A DNA stretch of 64,000 bases from Antarcticimicrobium luteum (GTDB taxonomy: Bacteria; Pseudomonadota; Alphaproteobacteria; Rhodobacterales; Rhodobacteraceae): NCBI RefSeq assembly GCF_004358185.1, contig NZ_SMUV01000071.1:62001-126000 (forward strand). Reading direction: 5' to 3'. This document shows, piece after piece, positions 1 to 9,019 of the stretch. How positions within the stretch are numbered: the stretch's first letter is position 1; every line of letters begins with the position of its first letter. A model generated the notes under the pieces. The model saw only the letters and a program-made list of their open reading frames with translations. It was not told where the DNA came from and did no database searches. Made by a program: the position numbers and the translations under genes.

Positions 1-360
1 GCGCAGGATCTTTTCGATCAGCGCCTCGTCGCGGCGATGGCCGAACAGGCCGCGCGAAAAGCGCACGGTCTTGATCACCTTCTCGAAGGGCTCCAGCGAT
101 ACCTCCTGCGGCACCAGACCGATCAGCGCGCGGGCGGCGCGGAAATCGGTCAGGATGTCGTGCCCGCCCACGGTGACCTTGCCCGACGTGGGCGTGGTGA
201 TGCCGCAGACGGTCGAAATCAGCGTGGTCTTGCCCGCCCCGTTGGGGCCGAGCAGGGCGATGATCTCGCCCTCCCGGATCTCGAGGGTGACGCCCTTGAG
301 CGCCTGAAACCCTCCGTCATAGGTCTTGCGCAGGTCGCGGATCGACAGCATCGCGGACAT
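1..360 (-). CDS. ABC-2 type transporter ATP-binding protein (partial, 5' part)
   Basis: First ~120 residues of an ABC ATPase on the minus strand; the gene runs off the left edge. The start at 360 is preceded by a GGAAG ribosome site. Walker A (GPNGAGKT) is at about residues 38-45, and the Q-loop stretch reads GLVPQE. The pattern continuing into [24 protein letters not shown] resembles the YadG/CcmA-like ATPases that drive ABC-2 exporters rather than the amino-acid or peptide importers. The ATPase would power export together with a membrane permease expected outside the window. Substrate cannot be inferred. Family assignment is good, finer identity is not. Confidence 0.8.
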   Translation of the reverse strand, partial: MSAMLSIRDLRKTYDGGFQALKGVTLEIREGEIIALLGPNGAGKTTLISTVCGITTPTSGKVTVGGHDILTDFRAARALIGLVPQEVSLEPFEKVIKTVRFSRGLFGHRRDEALIEKILR

Positions 361-448
361 GAGTTCTTCCTTTCGCGCGCAACTTAATGCGCCCGCCCGG
401 GACAGAACAGCGCCCCGGTGCACACGGGGGTGCGCGATTTTGCAGGGA

Positions 449-982
449 TCACTCGCGGCCGGTGACGCGTTTGAACCAGCCCTTCTTTTCGCTGGTCTCG
501 GCCCCGGCTTCCGGCTCCTGCGCGTCGCTCTCCTCTGCCGGACCTTCGATCTGCGCCTGAAGGTTTTGAAAGAACTGGTCGGCCATCTTCTTGGCGAACC
601 CGTCGATCAGCCGGCTGCCAAGCTGGGCCAGTTTGCCCCCGACCTTGGCCTCGACCTCATAGGACAGCAGGGTCAGCCCTTCGCCCGCCGGCGCGAGGGT
701 CACGGTGGCGCCCCCCTTGGCAAAGCCCGCGGCCCCGCCCTTGCCCTCGCCGGCGATCGTGATCTTCTCGTTCTCGACCATGTCCGACATGGTGACCTGT
801 CCCTTGAAGGTGGCCTTCACCGGCCCGACCTTCTGCGTCACCGTGGCGGTATATCCGTCCTGCGGGTTGCCTTCGACCTCCGAGGCGCCCGGCACGCAGG
901 CCTTGAGCATCTCGGGATCCAGAATGGCGGCGTAAACGGTGGCCGGATCGGCCTTGATCTGGCGGTCGTCACTCATATGCAT
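449..982 (-). CDS. CoxG-like SRPBCC family protein
   Basis: 177 residues of the carbon monoxide dehydrogenase subunit G (CoxG) type. The SRPBCC fold is seen in the opening pattern [20 protein letters not shown], the [13 protein letters not shown] strand and the [14 protein letters not shown] helix. Such proteins sit beside molybdenum hydroxylases or act as membrane-recruiting factors, but no xanthine/CO dehydrogenase genes lie in this window. The last ~30 residues are acidic and then basic (EKKGWFKRV), a likely tail. The start at 982 (or 976, two codons on) is favoured over longer frames because an AGGGAGA ribosome site precedes it. Precise role unknown. Confidence 0.8.
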   Translation of the reverse strand: MHMSDDRQIKADPATVYAAILDPEMLKACVPGASEVEGNPQDGYTATVTQKVGPVKATFKGQVTMSDMVENEKITIAGEGKGGAAGFAKGGATVTLAPAGEGLTLLSYEVEAKVGGKLAQLGSRLIDGFAKKMADQFFQNLQAQIEGPAEESDAQEPEAGAETSEKKGWFKRVTGRE

Positions 983-1136
983 GGCAGGCTGTCTCCCTTG
1001 GTTCATGCACAGGTTACCCGAGGCCGGATGGCGGGCCAAGCCGCCTTTGCCCGCCCAAGGCGCGGCGCATGTCGGAAACAGGCGATTGACGGGGACGGCA
1101 TACGTGCTAGCCAGCGGGCACTCAGGGGAGAGAGCC

Positions 1137-2117
1137 ATGCAGAGCGCAGCACAAAGTCGTCCAGGGGTGGGCATCGCCCTCGTCCTGGTCGGGATCCTGG
1201 CGATTTCGGTCAATGACATGCTGATCAAGCAGCTTTCCGGCGGCTATCCGCTGCATCAGGTGGTGTTCACCCGGTCCGCCATCGGAATCCTGTTCAGCCT
1301 GGCCATGGTCCAGATCGAAGGGGGCTGGTCGATCCTGCGCACCCGGCAGCCGGGGCTGCATATCCTGCGCGGGCTGATGGTGGTGATCGCCAACATGACC
1401 TTTTTCCTGGCGCTGGCGGTGTTGCCGCTGGCCGATGCGACGGCGCTGTTCTTTGCCGCGCCGCTTTTCATCACGCTGTTGTCGATCCCCGTGCTGGGCG
1501 AAAAGGTCGGACCGCTGCGGATGGCGGCGGTGATCGTCGGATTCGCCGGGGTGGTGCTGATGCAGCGCCCCTGGCAGGGCAGCGGCGAGCTGGAGGTCAG
1601 CCGCCTGATGCTGCTGTTGCCGGTGCTCTCGGCGCTGGCCTATGCGATCATGCAGATCATGACGCGCAAGCTGGGGGCCACCACCAAGGCCTCGGCGCTG
1701 GCGGTCTATATCCAGGGGATGTTCATTCTGGTCTCGCTGGGGTTCTGGGCGGTGGCCGGCGACGGACGCTTTGCCGAGGCCAGCGACAATGCCAGCGTGC
1801 AGTTCCTGTTGCGCGCCTGGGTCTGGCCGCGGGACGGCGACTGGATCTATCTGGCCGGTCTGGGGATGAACGCGGCGATCGTCGGCTATTGCCTGAGCCA
1901 GGCGTACCGGCTGGCCGATGCCGCCACGGTGGCGCCGTTCGAATACGTCGGATTGCCGCTGGCGGTGTTCTGGGGCTGGGCGATCTGGGGCACCCTGCCC
2001 GCCTGGGAGGTGTGGATCGGCATGGCGCTGATCATGGGCGCGGGACTGTTCGTGTTCCTGCGCGAACAGCAAAAGGCGCGGCGGGTGGCGCGCACCGGTC
2101 TCAGGCGGCGGTACTGA
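1137..2117 (+). CDS. DMT superfamily transporter, EamA family
   Basis: 326-residue inner-membrane protein with about ten hydrophobic segments arranged as two repeated EamA units, the usual drug/metabolite transporter layout. Recognisable patterns are the first-helix VNDMLIKQLSGGYPLHQVVF stretch and the paired ALFFAAPLFITLLSIPVLGE and AATVAPFEYVGLPLAVFWGW segments that end each half. The start at 1137 follows AGGGGAGAGA closely; the open frame upstream has no convincing ribosome site. Transcribed alone, divergently from the CoxG-like gene. Substrate (metabolite or amino-acid export is common in the family) cannot be told from sequence. Confidence 0.85.
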   Translation: MQSAAQSRPGVGIALVLVGILAISVNDMLIKQLSGGYPLHQVVFTRSAIGILFSLAMVQIEGGWSILRTRQPGLHILRGLMVVIANMTFFLALAVLPLADATALFFAAPLFITLLSIPVLGEKVGPLRMAAVIVGFAGVVLMQRPWQGSGELEVSRLMLLLPVLSALAYAIMQIMTRKLGATTKASALAVYIQGMFILVSLGFWAVAGDGRFAEASDNASVQFLLRAWVWPRDGDWIYLAGLGMNAAIVGYCLSQAYRLADAATVAPFEYVGLPLAVFWGWAIWGTLPAWEVWIGMALIMGAGLFVFLREQQKARRVARTGLRRRY

Positions 2118-2161
2118 GCCCCCTGCCGGGCGCCCCCCCTCTGCCCTACGCCGGCGCGCGC

Positions 2162-2968
2162 TCAGACCCAGACCTGATCCAGATCCGGCAGCGGGATCGC
2201 GTCCAGCAACTCGCGGGTATATGCCGCCTGCGGCGCGTCGAACAGCGCCTGGGTCTCGCTGTATTCGACCACCTCGCCGCGATGGAGGACCACCGTGTGC
2301 CGGCACAGCCGCCGGATCACCGAGAGGTCATGGCTGATGAAGGCCAGTGTCAGGCCCAGCTCGCGCACCAGCTGCTCCAGCAGATTCAGAACCTGCGCCT
2401 GGCTGGAGACATCGAGGCCCGAGACGATCTCATCCGCCAGGATGAAATCCGGCTCGGTGGCGATGGCCCGGGCGATGCCGACGCGCTGGCGCTGCCCGCC
2501 CGAAAGCTCATGCGGATAGCGTTTGCGGAAGACGCGCGGCAGGCCGACGTGGTCCAGCGCCTGATCGACGCGGCCGGATACCCGGTCGAAGCCCTGCAGT
2601 TTCAGCGGCCCGGCGATGATCGCCCCCACCGTTCGTCGCGGGTTGAGCGAGGACATCGGATCCTGAAAGATCATCTGGAACCTACGCCGCAGCGGGCGCA
2701 GCGCATCCTCGCCCAGATGGGTGATGTCCTGCCCCTCAAAGCGGATCGCGCCGCTGTCCGGTTCGATCAGCCGGACCATCGCCCGCCCCAGCGTCGATTT
2801 GCCGGAGCCGGAGCCGCCGACGATCCCCACCACATCGCCACGCGGAATGCGCAGCGAGATGCCCTTGAGGATCTCGACCCGCGGGGCCGGACCGAGCAGC
2901 GGCTTATGCGCCATGTCGGGAAAGGACAGGCGCAGGTTCTCGATGTCATAGATCGGTGTGTCAGACAT
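2162..2968 (-). CDS. peptide ABC transporter ATP-binding protein (DppF/OppF type)
   Basis: 268-residue ATPase, last gene of the peptide-type ABC operon. Walker A is GGSGSGKS, the signature motif LSGGQRQRVGIARA, Walker B FILADEIVSGLD and the H-loop ISHD. The insertion RRRFQMIFQDPMSSLNPR after Walker A is characteristic of the oligopeptide/dipeptide/nickel subfamily. Works as the second ATPase of a heterodimer with the preceding gene at the cytoplasmic face. The start at 2968 overlaps the end of the upstream ATPase gene by eight bases, indicating translational coupling. The C-terminus is shorter than in many OppF proteins and lacks an obvious Fe-S extension. Confidence 0.9.
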   Translation of the reverse strand: MSDTPIYDIENLRLSFPDMAHKPLLGPAPRVEILKGISLRIPRGDVVGIVGGSGSGKSTLGRAMVRLIEPDSGAIRFEGQDITHLGEDALRPLRRRFQMIFQDPMSSLNPRRTVGAIIAGPLKLQGFDRVSGRVDQALDHVGLPRVFRKRYPHELSGGQRQRVGIARAIATEPDFILADEIVSGLDVSSQAQVLNLLEQLVRELGLTLAFISHDLSVIRRLCRHTVVLHRGEVVEYSETQALFDAPQAAYTRELLDAIPLPDLDQVWV

Positions 2969-3827
2969 GGCCGTGCATCCTGTCAAAGGCTTCGATCTCG
3001 GCCCGGACGCCGTCGATCACCGCCTCGGGCACCGGGGTCAGGCTGGCGTCGGGGTCGGTGTATTTCGGCGTCGCCGCCAGCAGGGCGGCGGAATAGGGAT
3101 GCGTCGGCCCGGCAAAGAAATCCCCGACCCGCGTATCCTCCAGCACCTTGCCGCCATAGAGCACGGTGAGCGACTGGCAGATCTTGGACACCACGCCCAG
3201 ATCATGCGTCACGAACAACAGCGCGGTGCCATGGCGCGCCTGCATCTCGCGGATCAGGCGCAGGATCTGTTTCTGCACCGTCACGTCCAGCGCCGTCGTC
3301 GGTTCGTCCGCGATGATCAGCCGGGGTTCGGCGGCAAAGGCCGAGGCGATCAGGATGCGCTGGCGCATGCCGCCCGAAAGCTCGTGCGGATAGGCGCGCA
3401 TCACCCGCTCCGGCTCGGGGATATGCACCTCGTCCAGCAGCTCCAGCGCGCGCACCTGCGCGTCGTGCCTGGTCCAGCCGAGGATATCGACCAGCCGGTT
3501 GGTGATCTGCGGGCCGACCCGGCGCGAGGGGTTGAGCGCGGTCAGCGGATCCTGCGGGATCAGCGCCGCCCTGGCGCCGATCACCCGGCGGCGGTCGCGC
3601 GGGCGCATCGCCAGCAGATCCTCTCCCTCCAGCACGATCCGGCCCGATGCGACCCGCACCGCCGGCGGCAGCGTGCCCAGAACCGCCTTGCCGATCATGC
3701 TCTTGCCGGCGCCGCTTTCGCCGACCAGCCCGCGCACCTCGCCCGCGGTGACCGTGAGTGACACGTCGCGCAGGATCGGCGCGGGGCCGACAAAGGCGCT
3801 CAGATTTTCGATGGTCAGAAAGCTCAT
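2961..3827 (-). CDS. peptide ABC transporter ATP-binding protein (DppD/OppD type)
   Basis: 288-residue ATPase. Walker A GESGAGKS, the family-specific AALIPQDPLTALNPSRRVG stretch, signature LSGGMRQRILIASA, Walker B LIIADEPTTALD and H-loop VTHD are all present. The C-terminal HPYSAALLAATPK element is the conserved tail of DppD/OppD proteins. Partner of the ATPase encoded just downstream. Its start ATG overlaps the TGA of the preceding permease gene (ATGA), so the five transporter genes are one tightly packed operon read from right to left. Confidence 0.9.
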   Translation of the reverse strand: MSFLTIENLSAFVGPAPILRDVSLTVTAGEVRGLVGESGAGKSMIGKAVLGTLPPAVRVASGRIVLEGEDLLAMRPRDRRRVIGARAALIPQDPLTALNPSRRVGPQITNRLVDILGWTRHDAQVRALELLDEVHIPEPERVMRAYPHELSGGMRQRILIASAFAAEPRLIIADEPTTALDVTVQKQILRLIREMQARHGTALLFVTHDLGVVSKICQSLTVLYGGKVLEDTRVGDFFAGPTHPYSAALLAATPKYTDPDASLTPVPEAVIDGVRAEIEAFDRMHGHV

Positions 3828-4675
3828 CTCAGCACCGGATCGAAATGGTCCTTCAGCCCTTCGCCCAATTGGCTGAAGCTGAGGACGGTCAGAAACAGGG
3901 TGATCAGCGGGAACACGAGCACCCACCAGGCCTGATGGATCGACAGCCGCCCCTCGGCGATCATGCTGCCCCAGGTGGGCTGATCGGTCGAGATCGACAA
4001 GTTGACGAAACTCAGGATCGCCTCGACGATCACCGCGATGCCCATTTCCAGCGTCAGCAGAACGACGATGGTGGGCAGTACATTGGGCAGGATCTCGGCC
4101 AGCATGATCGAGAACCGCTTGCGCCCCGCCACCTGGGCCGAGGCGACGTAGTCCATCGCGCCCTGGCTCATCGCTTCGGCCCGGATGACGCGGGCGAAGC
4201 GGGTCCAGTCGATCACCACGATGGCGATGATGATGGAACTGAGGCCGGTGCCGAGCACCGCGATCAGCAGGATCGCGAAAAGCACCGGCGGAAACGCCAT
4301 CCAGATGTCGACAAAGCGCGAGATCACCATGTCCGGCCAGCCACGGAAATAGCCGGCGATCAGCCCCAGCAGCGCGCCGATCAGGCAGGTCAGCGTCCCC
4401 GCAATCAGCGCCACCCCCAGCGCCACCCGGGCGCCGTGGATGATCCGGCTGAGCACGTCACGGCCCAGCGAGTCCGTGCCCAGCGGAAAGGCCGCGTCGG
4501 CGCCATGCTCCCAGAACGGCGGCAGACGCGCGCCGAACAGATCCTGCGCCAGCGGATCGTGCGGTGCGATCAGCGGCGCAAACACCGCCGCCAGCGCCAG
4601 CAGCGTCAGCCAGCCGGCCGACAGCCAGAGCCGCGCACCCGCGCGGCGTTTCACCAGTCCGCGCGCATCAGCCAT
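3824..4675 (-). CDS. peptide ABC transporter permease (DppC type)
   Basis: 283-residue inner-membrane permease with a first transmembrane segment near residues 15-35, the conserved APHDPLAQDL element after it, and the LFGTDSLGRDVLSR-like pattern (here PLGTDSLGRDVLSRI). The EAA-type loop that contacts the ATPases is seen around GAMDYVASAQVAGR. Pairs with the DppB-like permease. Overlaps the upstream gene by eight bases and the downstream gene by four. The DppC assignment rests on the N-terminal signature; the transported compound is unknown. Confidence 0.9.
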   Translation of the reverse strand: MADARGLVKRRAGARLWLSAGWLTLLALAAVFAPLIAPHDPLAQDLFGARLPPFWEHGADAAFPLGTDSLGRDVLSRIIHGARVALGVALIAGTLTCLIGALLGLIAGYFRGWPDMVISRFVDIWMAFPPVLFAILLIAVLGTGLSSIIIAIVVIDWTRFARVIRAEAMSQGAMDYVASAQVAGRKRFSIMLAEILPNVLPTIVVLLTLEMGIAVIVEAILSFVNLSISTDQPTWGSMIAEGRLSIHQAWWVLVFPLITLFLTVLSFSQLGEGLKDHFDPVLR

Positions 4676-5678
4676 GCCGCAACCTCGGGTTCAGGGCGGC
4701 ATAGGTCAGATCGACGACCAGGTTGACCACCGTAAAGATCAGCGCAAACAGGATCACGATCCCCTGGATCAGCGGCAGATCGCGGTTGATCACCGCGTCG
4801 ATCGCCATGTTGCCGAGCCCCTCGTAAGAGAACAGCCGCTCGATGATCACGGTGCCGCCGATCAGAAAGGTGAACTGCACCCCGATCAGGGTCAGCGTCG
4901 GCAGCACCGCGTTGGGCAGCGCCTCGCGGGTGATGACATGGTTTTCGCCATACCCCTTGGTGCGCGCCAGCGTCACGTAATCCAGATTCATGGTTTCTTT
5001 CAGCGATTGTTTCAGAAGCTGGGCGATGATCGCGGCCAGCGGGATCGCCAGCGCCAGCGAGGGCATGAACATATGCGAGACCAGGTCGGCCCAGATGTCG
5101 AAGCGCAACCGCAGCACGCTTTCGAACAGGTAGAAATTGGTGGAAAACGGCAGATCCAGCGCCGGGGAGACGCGGCCGGAGATATGGAACACCGGCCAGA
5201 GCACCCCGAACAGCAGGATCAGCACCAGCCCCCAGAGGAAATCGGGCACGCTCAGCGCCATGCCGTTGGCCACATCGATGGCGCCCTCGGTCCTTGTGCC
5301 GCGCCGCCGGGTGCCGGTCAGCGCCAGCGCACCGCCGATGATCACCGCGACCACAAGCGCCATCACCGACAGCTCGATGGTGGCGGGCAGCCGCGACAGC
5401 ACCAGCCCCAGCACCGGCTGGCGGGTGGTGATCGAGGTGCCGAAATCGCCATGCAGCACGCCGGAAAGCCAGATCACGAATTGTTCCGGAATGGTCTTGT
5501 CCAACCCGTAGAGCGCCTTGAGACGCGCAATGTCCTCCTCGCCCGCGCCCGGGGGCAGCATCATGGCGATCGGGTTTCCGGGCACGACGCGAATGACGAA
5601 GAACACGATGACCGCCACGCCAAAGAGCGTGATCGCCATGGTCAGCAATCGCAGCAGGATCCGTCTGATCAATGTCAT
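4668..5678 (-). CDS. peptide ABC transporter permease (DppB type)
   Basis: 336-residue inner-membrane permease, first permease of the operon. The N-terminal RILLRLLTMAITLFGVAVIVF helix followed by RVVPGNPI is the DppB/OppB signature. The cytoplasmic coupling loop reads NLDYVTLARTKGYG, and the GGTVIIERLFSYEGLGNM segment is typical. Starts at an ATG at 5678, about 70 bases after the solute-binding protein gene. Forms the translocation pore with the next gene. Confidence 0.9.
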   Translation of the reverse strand: MTLIRRILLRLLTMAITLFGVAVIVFFVIRVVPGNPIAMMLPPGAGEEDIARLKALYGLDKTIPEQFVIWLSGVLHGDFGTSITTRQPVLGLVLSRLPATIELSVMALVVAVIIGGALALTGTRRRGTRTEGAIDVANGMALSVPDFLWGLVLILLFGVLWPVFHISGRVSPALDLPFSTNFYLFESVLRLRFDIWADLVSHMFMPSLALAIPLAAIIAQLLKQSLKETMNLDYVTLARTKGYGENHVITREALPNAVLPTLTLIGVQFTFLIGGTVIIERLFSYEGLGNMAIDAVINRDLPLIQGIVILFALIFTVVNLVVDLTYAALNPRLRHG

Positions 5679-5748
5679 GGATATGGTTCCGAAAGCCGGA
5701 GGGCGGGATGCGCCCGCCCTCCGGTCACTGGGGTTTGAGAAGCGCGGC

Positions 5749-7278
5749 TCAGGCGCGGGTCATCAGGTGCGGCAGCAGCGCGCCCGAGGCATGCGGGACC
5801 ACCTTGACGCCCGGCGCGTGCAGGATCGGCTGCACATATTGCAGCAGCGGCAGCACCAGCGCGTTGTCGGCGATGAACCGGCTGACGCCCTTCCATCCTT
5901 CGATCCGCTTTGCCTCGTCCGGCTCGCCCCAGAGCGGGTTGATCATGTCGATCAGATCCTGCCCGTCCCAGACCGAGTGCGGCGAGGGGCCGTACATGGC
6001 GAAGCCGGTCGAGGTGGTCGGATCGCCCACCGAGTTGCCCCAGTTGTAGAAGGCCGCCGGGGCCAGCTGATCCGCCGCGCGCAGCTCGTAATGCTTGGCG
6101 ATCTCGTAGACCTCGATCTCGGCCTCGATGCCGACCCGGCGCCACAGCCCGACGATGGCCTGGATGATCTCATAGTCCTTGGGCTTGAACCCACGGGTGG
6201 TCTGGATGGTGAATTTGACCGGGTTGTCGGTGGAATAGCCCGATGCCGCCAGCAGCGCCTTGGCCCCTTCGGGGTCGTAGGGCGTCTTGATGGTGGGATC
6301 GTAGGCGTCGTATTGCGGCGTCTCCAGCGTGTCGATCGGAACCCCGTAGCCCGACAGCAGCCGATCGACGATGGCCTGCTTATCCACCGCCATGACGGCG
6401 GCCTTACGCACGTTCGGGTCGGTCATCACCTCGATGTCGTTGAAGAAGATCATGCCGATGTCGGAAATCGGCGCGGCCACACCTTCCAGCTTGCCGGCCT
6501 TCAGGCGGTCGAACTCCTCATAGGGCATTTCCAGCGTGACATGGGCGTTGCCCGATTCCACCTCGGCCACCCGGGCGGCGGCATCGGTGACGAACTTGAT
6601 CGTCACGGTCTTGAACTCCGGCGCGCCGCCCCAGTAATTCTCGTTCGCCTTCAGGCGGACATAGGCGTTGCGCTCGTATTTCTCGACCATATAGGGGCCG
6701 GTGCCGATCGGCGCGGCCTCGAAGCCCTCGGGCCCGACCTTTTCGTAATAGGCCTTGGGCAGAACATAGCCGGTGAGGAAATACATCCATTTGAAGATCG
6801 TCGGGTCGAACTGTTTCACGTCGGCGAGGACGCGATTGCCCTCGACCCGGTGGTTTTCCAGCGTACCCCAGACGAACTGGATCGGGCTGCCGGTCTCGGG
6901 GTTGGCGACCCGGGCGAGGCTCCAGGCCACATCCTCGGCGGTGAAGTCCGAGCCGTCATGCCATTTCACGCCCTCGCGCACGTCCATCCAGACCTGGCTG
7001 CGGTCCTCGTTCCAGCCCCAGTCGGTCAGCAGGCCCGCTGCCGGCGAGAGGTCGGGCTGTTGCAGGATGAACTGGTCGAACACCGACTGGTAGATGCCCT
7101 GAATCGTCGGGTTGACCGCCGAGCTGCCGACCGTCGGGTCCCAGCTGGGCAGGTTGACGTTATAGGCGATGATCAGATCGTCGATCTGCTGCGCCCAGGA
7201 AAAGGTCGGCGCGGCGACACTCAACGTGGCCGCGGCGGCGGTGCCCTTGAGCAGGCTGCGTCTTGTCAGTTTGGTCAT
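5749..7278 (-). CDS. periplasmic solute-binding protein, family 5, Tat-exported
   Basis: 509-residue peptide-type substrate-binding protein. The N-terminus carries a twin-arginine signal (TRRSLLKG) followed by a hydrophobic stretch and a likely cleavage after SWAQ, so it is probably folded before export. Family 5 hallmarks include the WDPTVGSSAV opening, VWMDVREGVKWHDGSDFTAEDVAWS and GTGPYMVEKYERNAYVRLKANENYW. First transporter gene of the operon, 59 bases after an FAD oxidoreductase gene read in the same direction. That linkage suggests the imported compound is a substrate for, or related to, the oxidoreductase pathway. Family 5 proteins bind more than peptides, so the ligand is open. Confidence 0.88.
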   Translation of the reverse strand: MTKLTRRSLLKGTAAAATLSVAAPTFSWAQQIDDLIIAYNVNLPSWDPTVGSSAVNPTIQGIYQSVFDQFILQQPDLSPAAGLLTDWGWNEDRSQVWMDVREGVKWHDGSDFTAEDVAWSLARVANPETGSPIQFVWGTLENHRVEGNRVLADVKQFDPTIFKWMYFLTGYVLPKAYYEKVGPEGFEAAPIGTGPYMVEKYERNAYVRLKANENYWGGAPEFKTVTIKFVTDAAARVAEVESGNAHVTLEMPYEEFDRLKAGKLEGVAAPISDIGMIFFNDIEVMTDPNVRKAAVMAVDKQAIVDRLLSGYGVPIDTLETPQYDAYDPTIKTPYDPEGAKALLAASGYSTDNPVKFTIQTTRGFKPKDYEIIQAIVGLWRRVGIEAEIEVYEIAKHYELRAADQLAPAAFYNWGNSVGDPTTSTGFAMYGPSPHSVWDGQDLIDMINPLWGEPDEAKRIEGWKGVSRFIADNALVLPLLQYVQPILHAPGVKVVPHASGALLPHLMTRA

Positions 7279-7337
7279 GTCGTTCCCCTGTTGGTTTCGT
7301 ATGGTTTCAAGTCGTTTTTGTACGTTTCAATTCCGGG

Positions 7338-8909
7338 TCATTTCCCGGCTAGTTTCCGGCCGAGCTGATAGCCCGGCCCGGCGCCCGTGCCCGCCCCGGG
7401 CCAGACCGCGGCGCCCGTGTGATAGAGCCCCCGGATCGGGGTCGAGCCGTCGGCATAGCCGCGCGCCGGGCGGAACAGGAAATTCTGGCTGATGTGATGG
7501 CTGCCGCAAACCTGATCGCCGCCGACGAGATTGGGATTGTCGGCCTCAAGCTCGGTCGGGGTGACGATGCGCCGCCCGAGGACCTTGGCCCGGGTGCCCG
7601 GCGCGTAGCGTTCGAGCAGGTTCAGCGCGCGTTCGGCAAACGGCTCCGCCGCCTCGTCCCAGGTGCTGGCGGTGATCTCGCCGGCCGCGTCGCCGCAGAT
7701 CTCGCCCGGCGCCATGCGCACCTGCAGCCAGAGCGTGTGCTGCCCGCCCGGCGCGCGCGAGGGGTCCACCGTGGTGGGCTGGCCGACCACCACCACCGGC
7801 GCGTCCGGCAACAGGCCGGCCACCGCCTGGGCATAGGTGCGCGCCATCTGGTCGAGCGAGGGCGCGATGTGCACATAGGCATAATCGCGCAGCTCCGGCC
7901 CGGCGGCCCAGTCGGGCAGGTCCGACATAGCCAGGTGGATCATCATCGTGCCCGGCGCATGGCGGAAGTTCCGCATCGCGGTGTCATAGCGCGCGTCGCC
8001 GCTGCCGCCGGTCAGCCGCTGCATGGCTTTGGGCGCCACATTGGCGATGACGGCACGGTTGGCGATGATGGTCTCGCCCCCGGCGACGACCCCGGTCGCC
8101 TTGCCGCCGGAGTGCAGGATCTGCCCGACCTCGGTGCCGCACAGGATGCGCCCGCCGCGGGCCTCGATCGCGCGCTGCAGGGCGGTGACCACGGTTGCCG
8201 CGCCGCCCTTGCCCAGCGCCATGCCAAAGGTTTGATTCGCCATCGCCTCCAGATAGGGAAACAGCGCACCGCCCGCGATGTCGGGCGCGAAATCCAGATG
8301 CATCCCCCAGGCCCCGAGCAGCGCCCGCAGCTTGGGTGATTCGAATGTCTCCTCCAGCCAGGCCCGCGGTGAGGACGCCAGAAAGCGCGCCAGATCCTGA
8401 CTGCCGCCCAGCCCCTTCCGGCGCAGCGCCCTCCAGACAATAGATGCCAATGCATGTATTTTCATGGGAGAGCCGAGAAGGCCGAACAAATGTTCGGCCT
8501 CGGCCGGAAACCCCGCCGACAGCACCCCCCAGGTTTGTGCGTCGCGCTCTGACAGCGCCGCGATCCGGGCCCGGTTGGCACCCGCATCGGTTCCGATACC
8601 CACCCAGGTTCCGTCAGGAAAGACGCTTGAAAAACAGTCGCTTGCCGGGGCGAACTCCAACCCATGCCGGGACAGCTCCTCGGCGTTCTGCTGAAAATAG
8701 GGCGAGCCCGCAAAGAGCGACAGGTTCATCGCCGCCCAGTCGTGGGCGAATCCCGCGACCGTATATTCCCCCGTGCGGACCGCGCCGCCGGGCTCATCCG
8801 CCTGTTCCAGCACGATCACCGACCAGCCACGCCTGGCCAGGTGATGTGCGCAGACCAGCGAATTGATGCCGCTGCCGATTATGACCGCATCTGCGGATAA
8901 CTGTGCCAA
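7338..8909 (-). CDS. FAD-dependent oxidoreductase, phytoene-desaturase-like (paralogue 1)
   Basis: About 523 residues. The N-terminal dinucleotide fold reads VIIGSGINSLVCAHHLARRG followed by the VLEQADEPGGAVRT flavin-binding element. The C-terminal GYADGSTPIRGLYHTGAAVWPG block and the closing GPGYQLGRKLAGK belong to the CrtI/COG1233 class of flavin oxidoreductases. Members outside carotenoid clusters act on many amines and aromatics, so the substrate is unknown. I prefer the TTG start at 8909, with AGGGGG five to six bases upstream; an in-frame ATG at 8966 would give 542 residues but has no ribosome site and enters the divergent promoter. A clear paralogue lies at 9815-11383. Confidence 0.8.
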   Translation of the reverse strand: MAQLSADAVIIGSGINSLVCAHHLARRGWSVIVLEQADEPGGAVRTGEYTVAGFAHDWAAMNLSLFAGSPYFQQNAEELSRHGLEFAPASDCFSSVFPDGTWVGIGTDAGANRARIAALSERDAQTWGVLSAGFPAEAEHLFGLLGSPMKIHALASIVWRALRRKGLGGSQDLARFLASSPRAWLEETFESPKLRALLGAWGMHLDFAPDIAGGALFPYLEAMANQTFGMALGKGGAATVVTALQRAIEARGGRILCGTEVGQILHSGGKATGVVAGGETIIANRAVIANVAPKAMQRLTGGSGDARYDTAMRNFRHAPGTMMIHLAMSDLPDWAAGPELRDYAYVHIAPSLDQMARTYAQAVAGLLPDAPVVVVGQPTTVDPSRAPGGQHTLWLQVRMAPGEICGDAAGEITASTWDEAAEPFAERALNLLERYAPGTRAKVLGRRIVTPTELEADNPNLVGGDQVCGSHHISQNFLFRPARGYADGSTPIRGLYHTGAAVWPGAGTGAGPGYQLGRKLAGK

Positions 8910-8937
8910 ATCTCGCCCCCTGACCTTGCCAATATAT

Positions 8938-8966
8938 TTGCAAAAGCATTTAATCCTGTCTAGCAT
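8938..8966 (+). promoter_or_regulatory. putative sigma-70 promoter for the isatin hydrolase operon
   Basis: A TTGCAA hexamer at 8938-8943 and TAGCAT at 8961-8966 are spaced by 17 bases in an otherwise GC-rich region. The first base of transcription would fall near 8973, upstream of the start at 9020. This is pattern matching by eye. Confidence 0.4.
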
Positions 8967-8981
8967 TGTTTCACATCGAAG

Positions 8982-8996
8982 CGCCTCGTCGAGGCG
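8982..8996. promoter_or_regulatory. 15-bp palindrome in the divergent control region
   Basis: CGCCTCG, one base, then CGAGGCG: a perfect 7-1-7 inverted repeat just downstream of the proposed promoter and 24 bases before the isatin hydrolase start. It could be an operator (a MarR gene lies in the operon) or a leader hairpin. Confidence 0.4.
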
Positions 8997-9019
8997 TCAA
9001 AACACGTAGGGAGCAAAAG

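Noticed and set aside
5518-7368. 616-residue plus-strand open frame opposite the solute-binding protein gene
   Set aside because: Antisense frame kept open by GC-rich third positions; no family resemblance, while the minus-strand protein is a clear family 5 binding protein.
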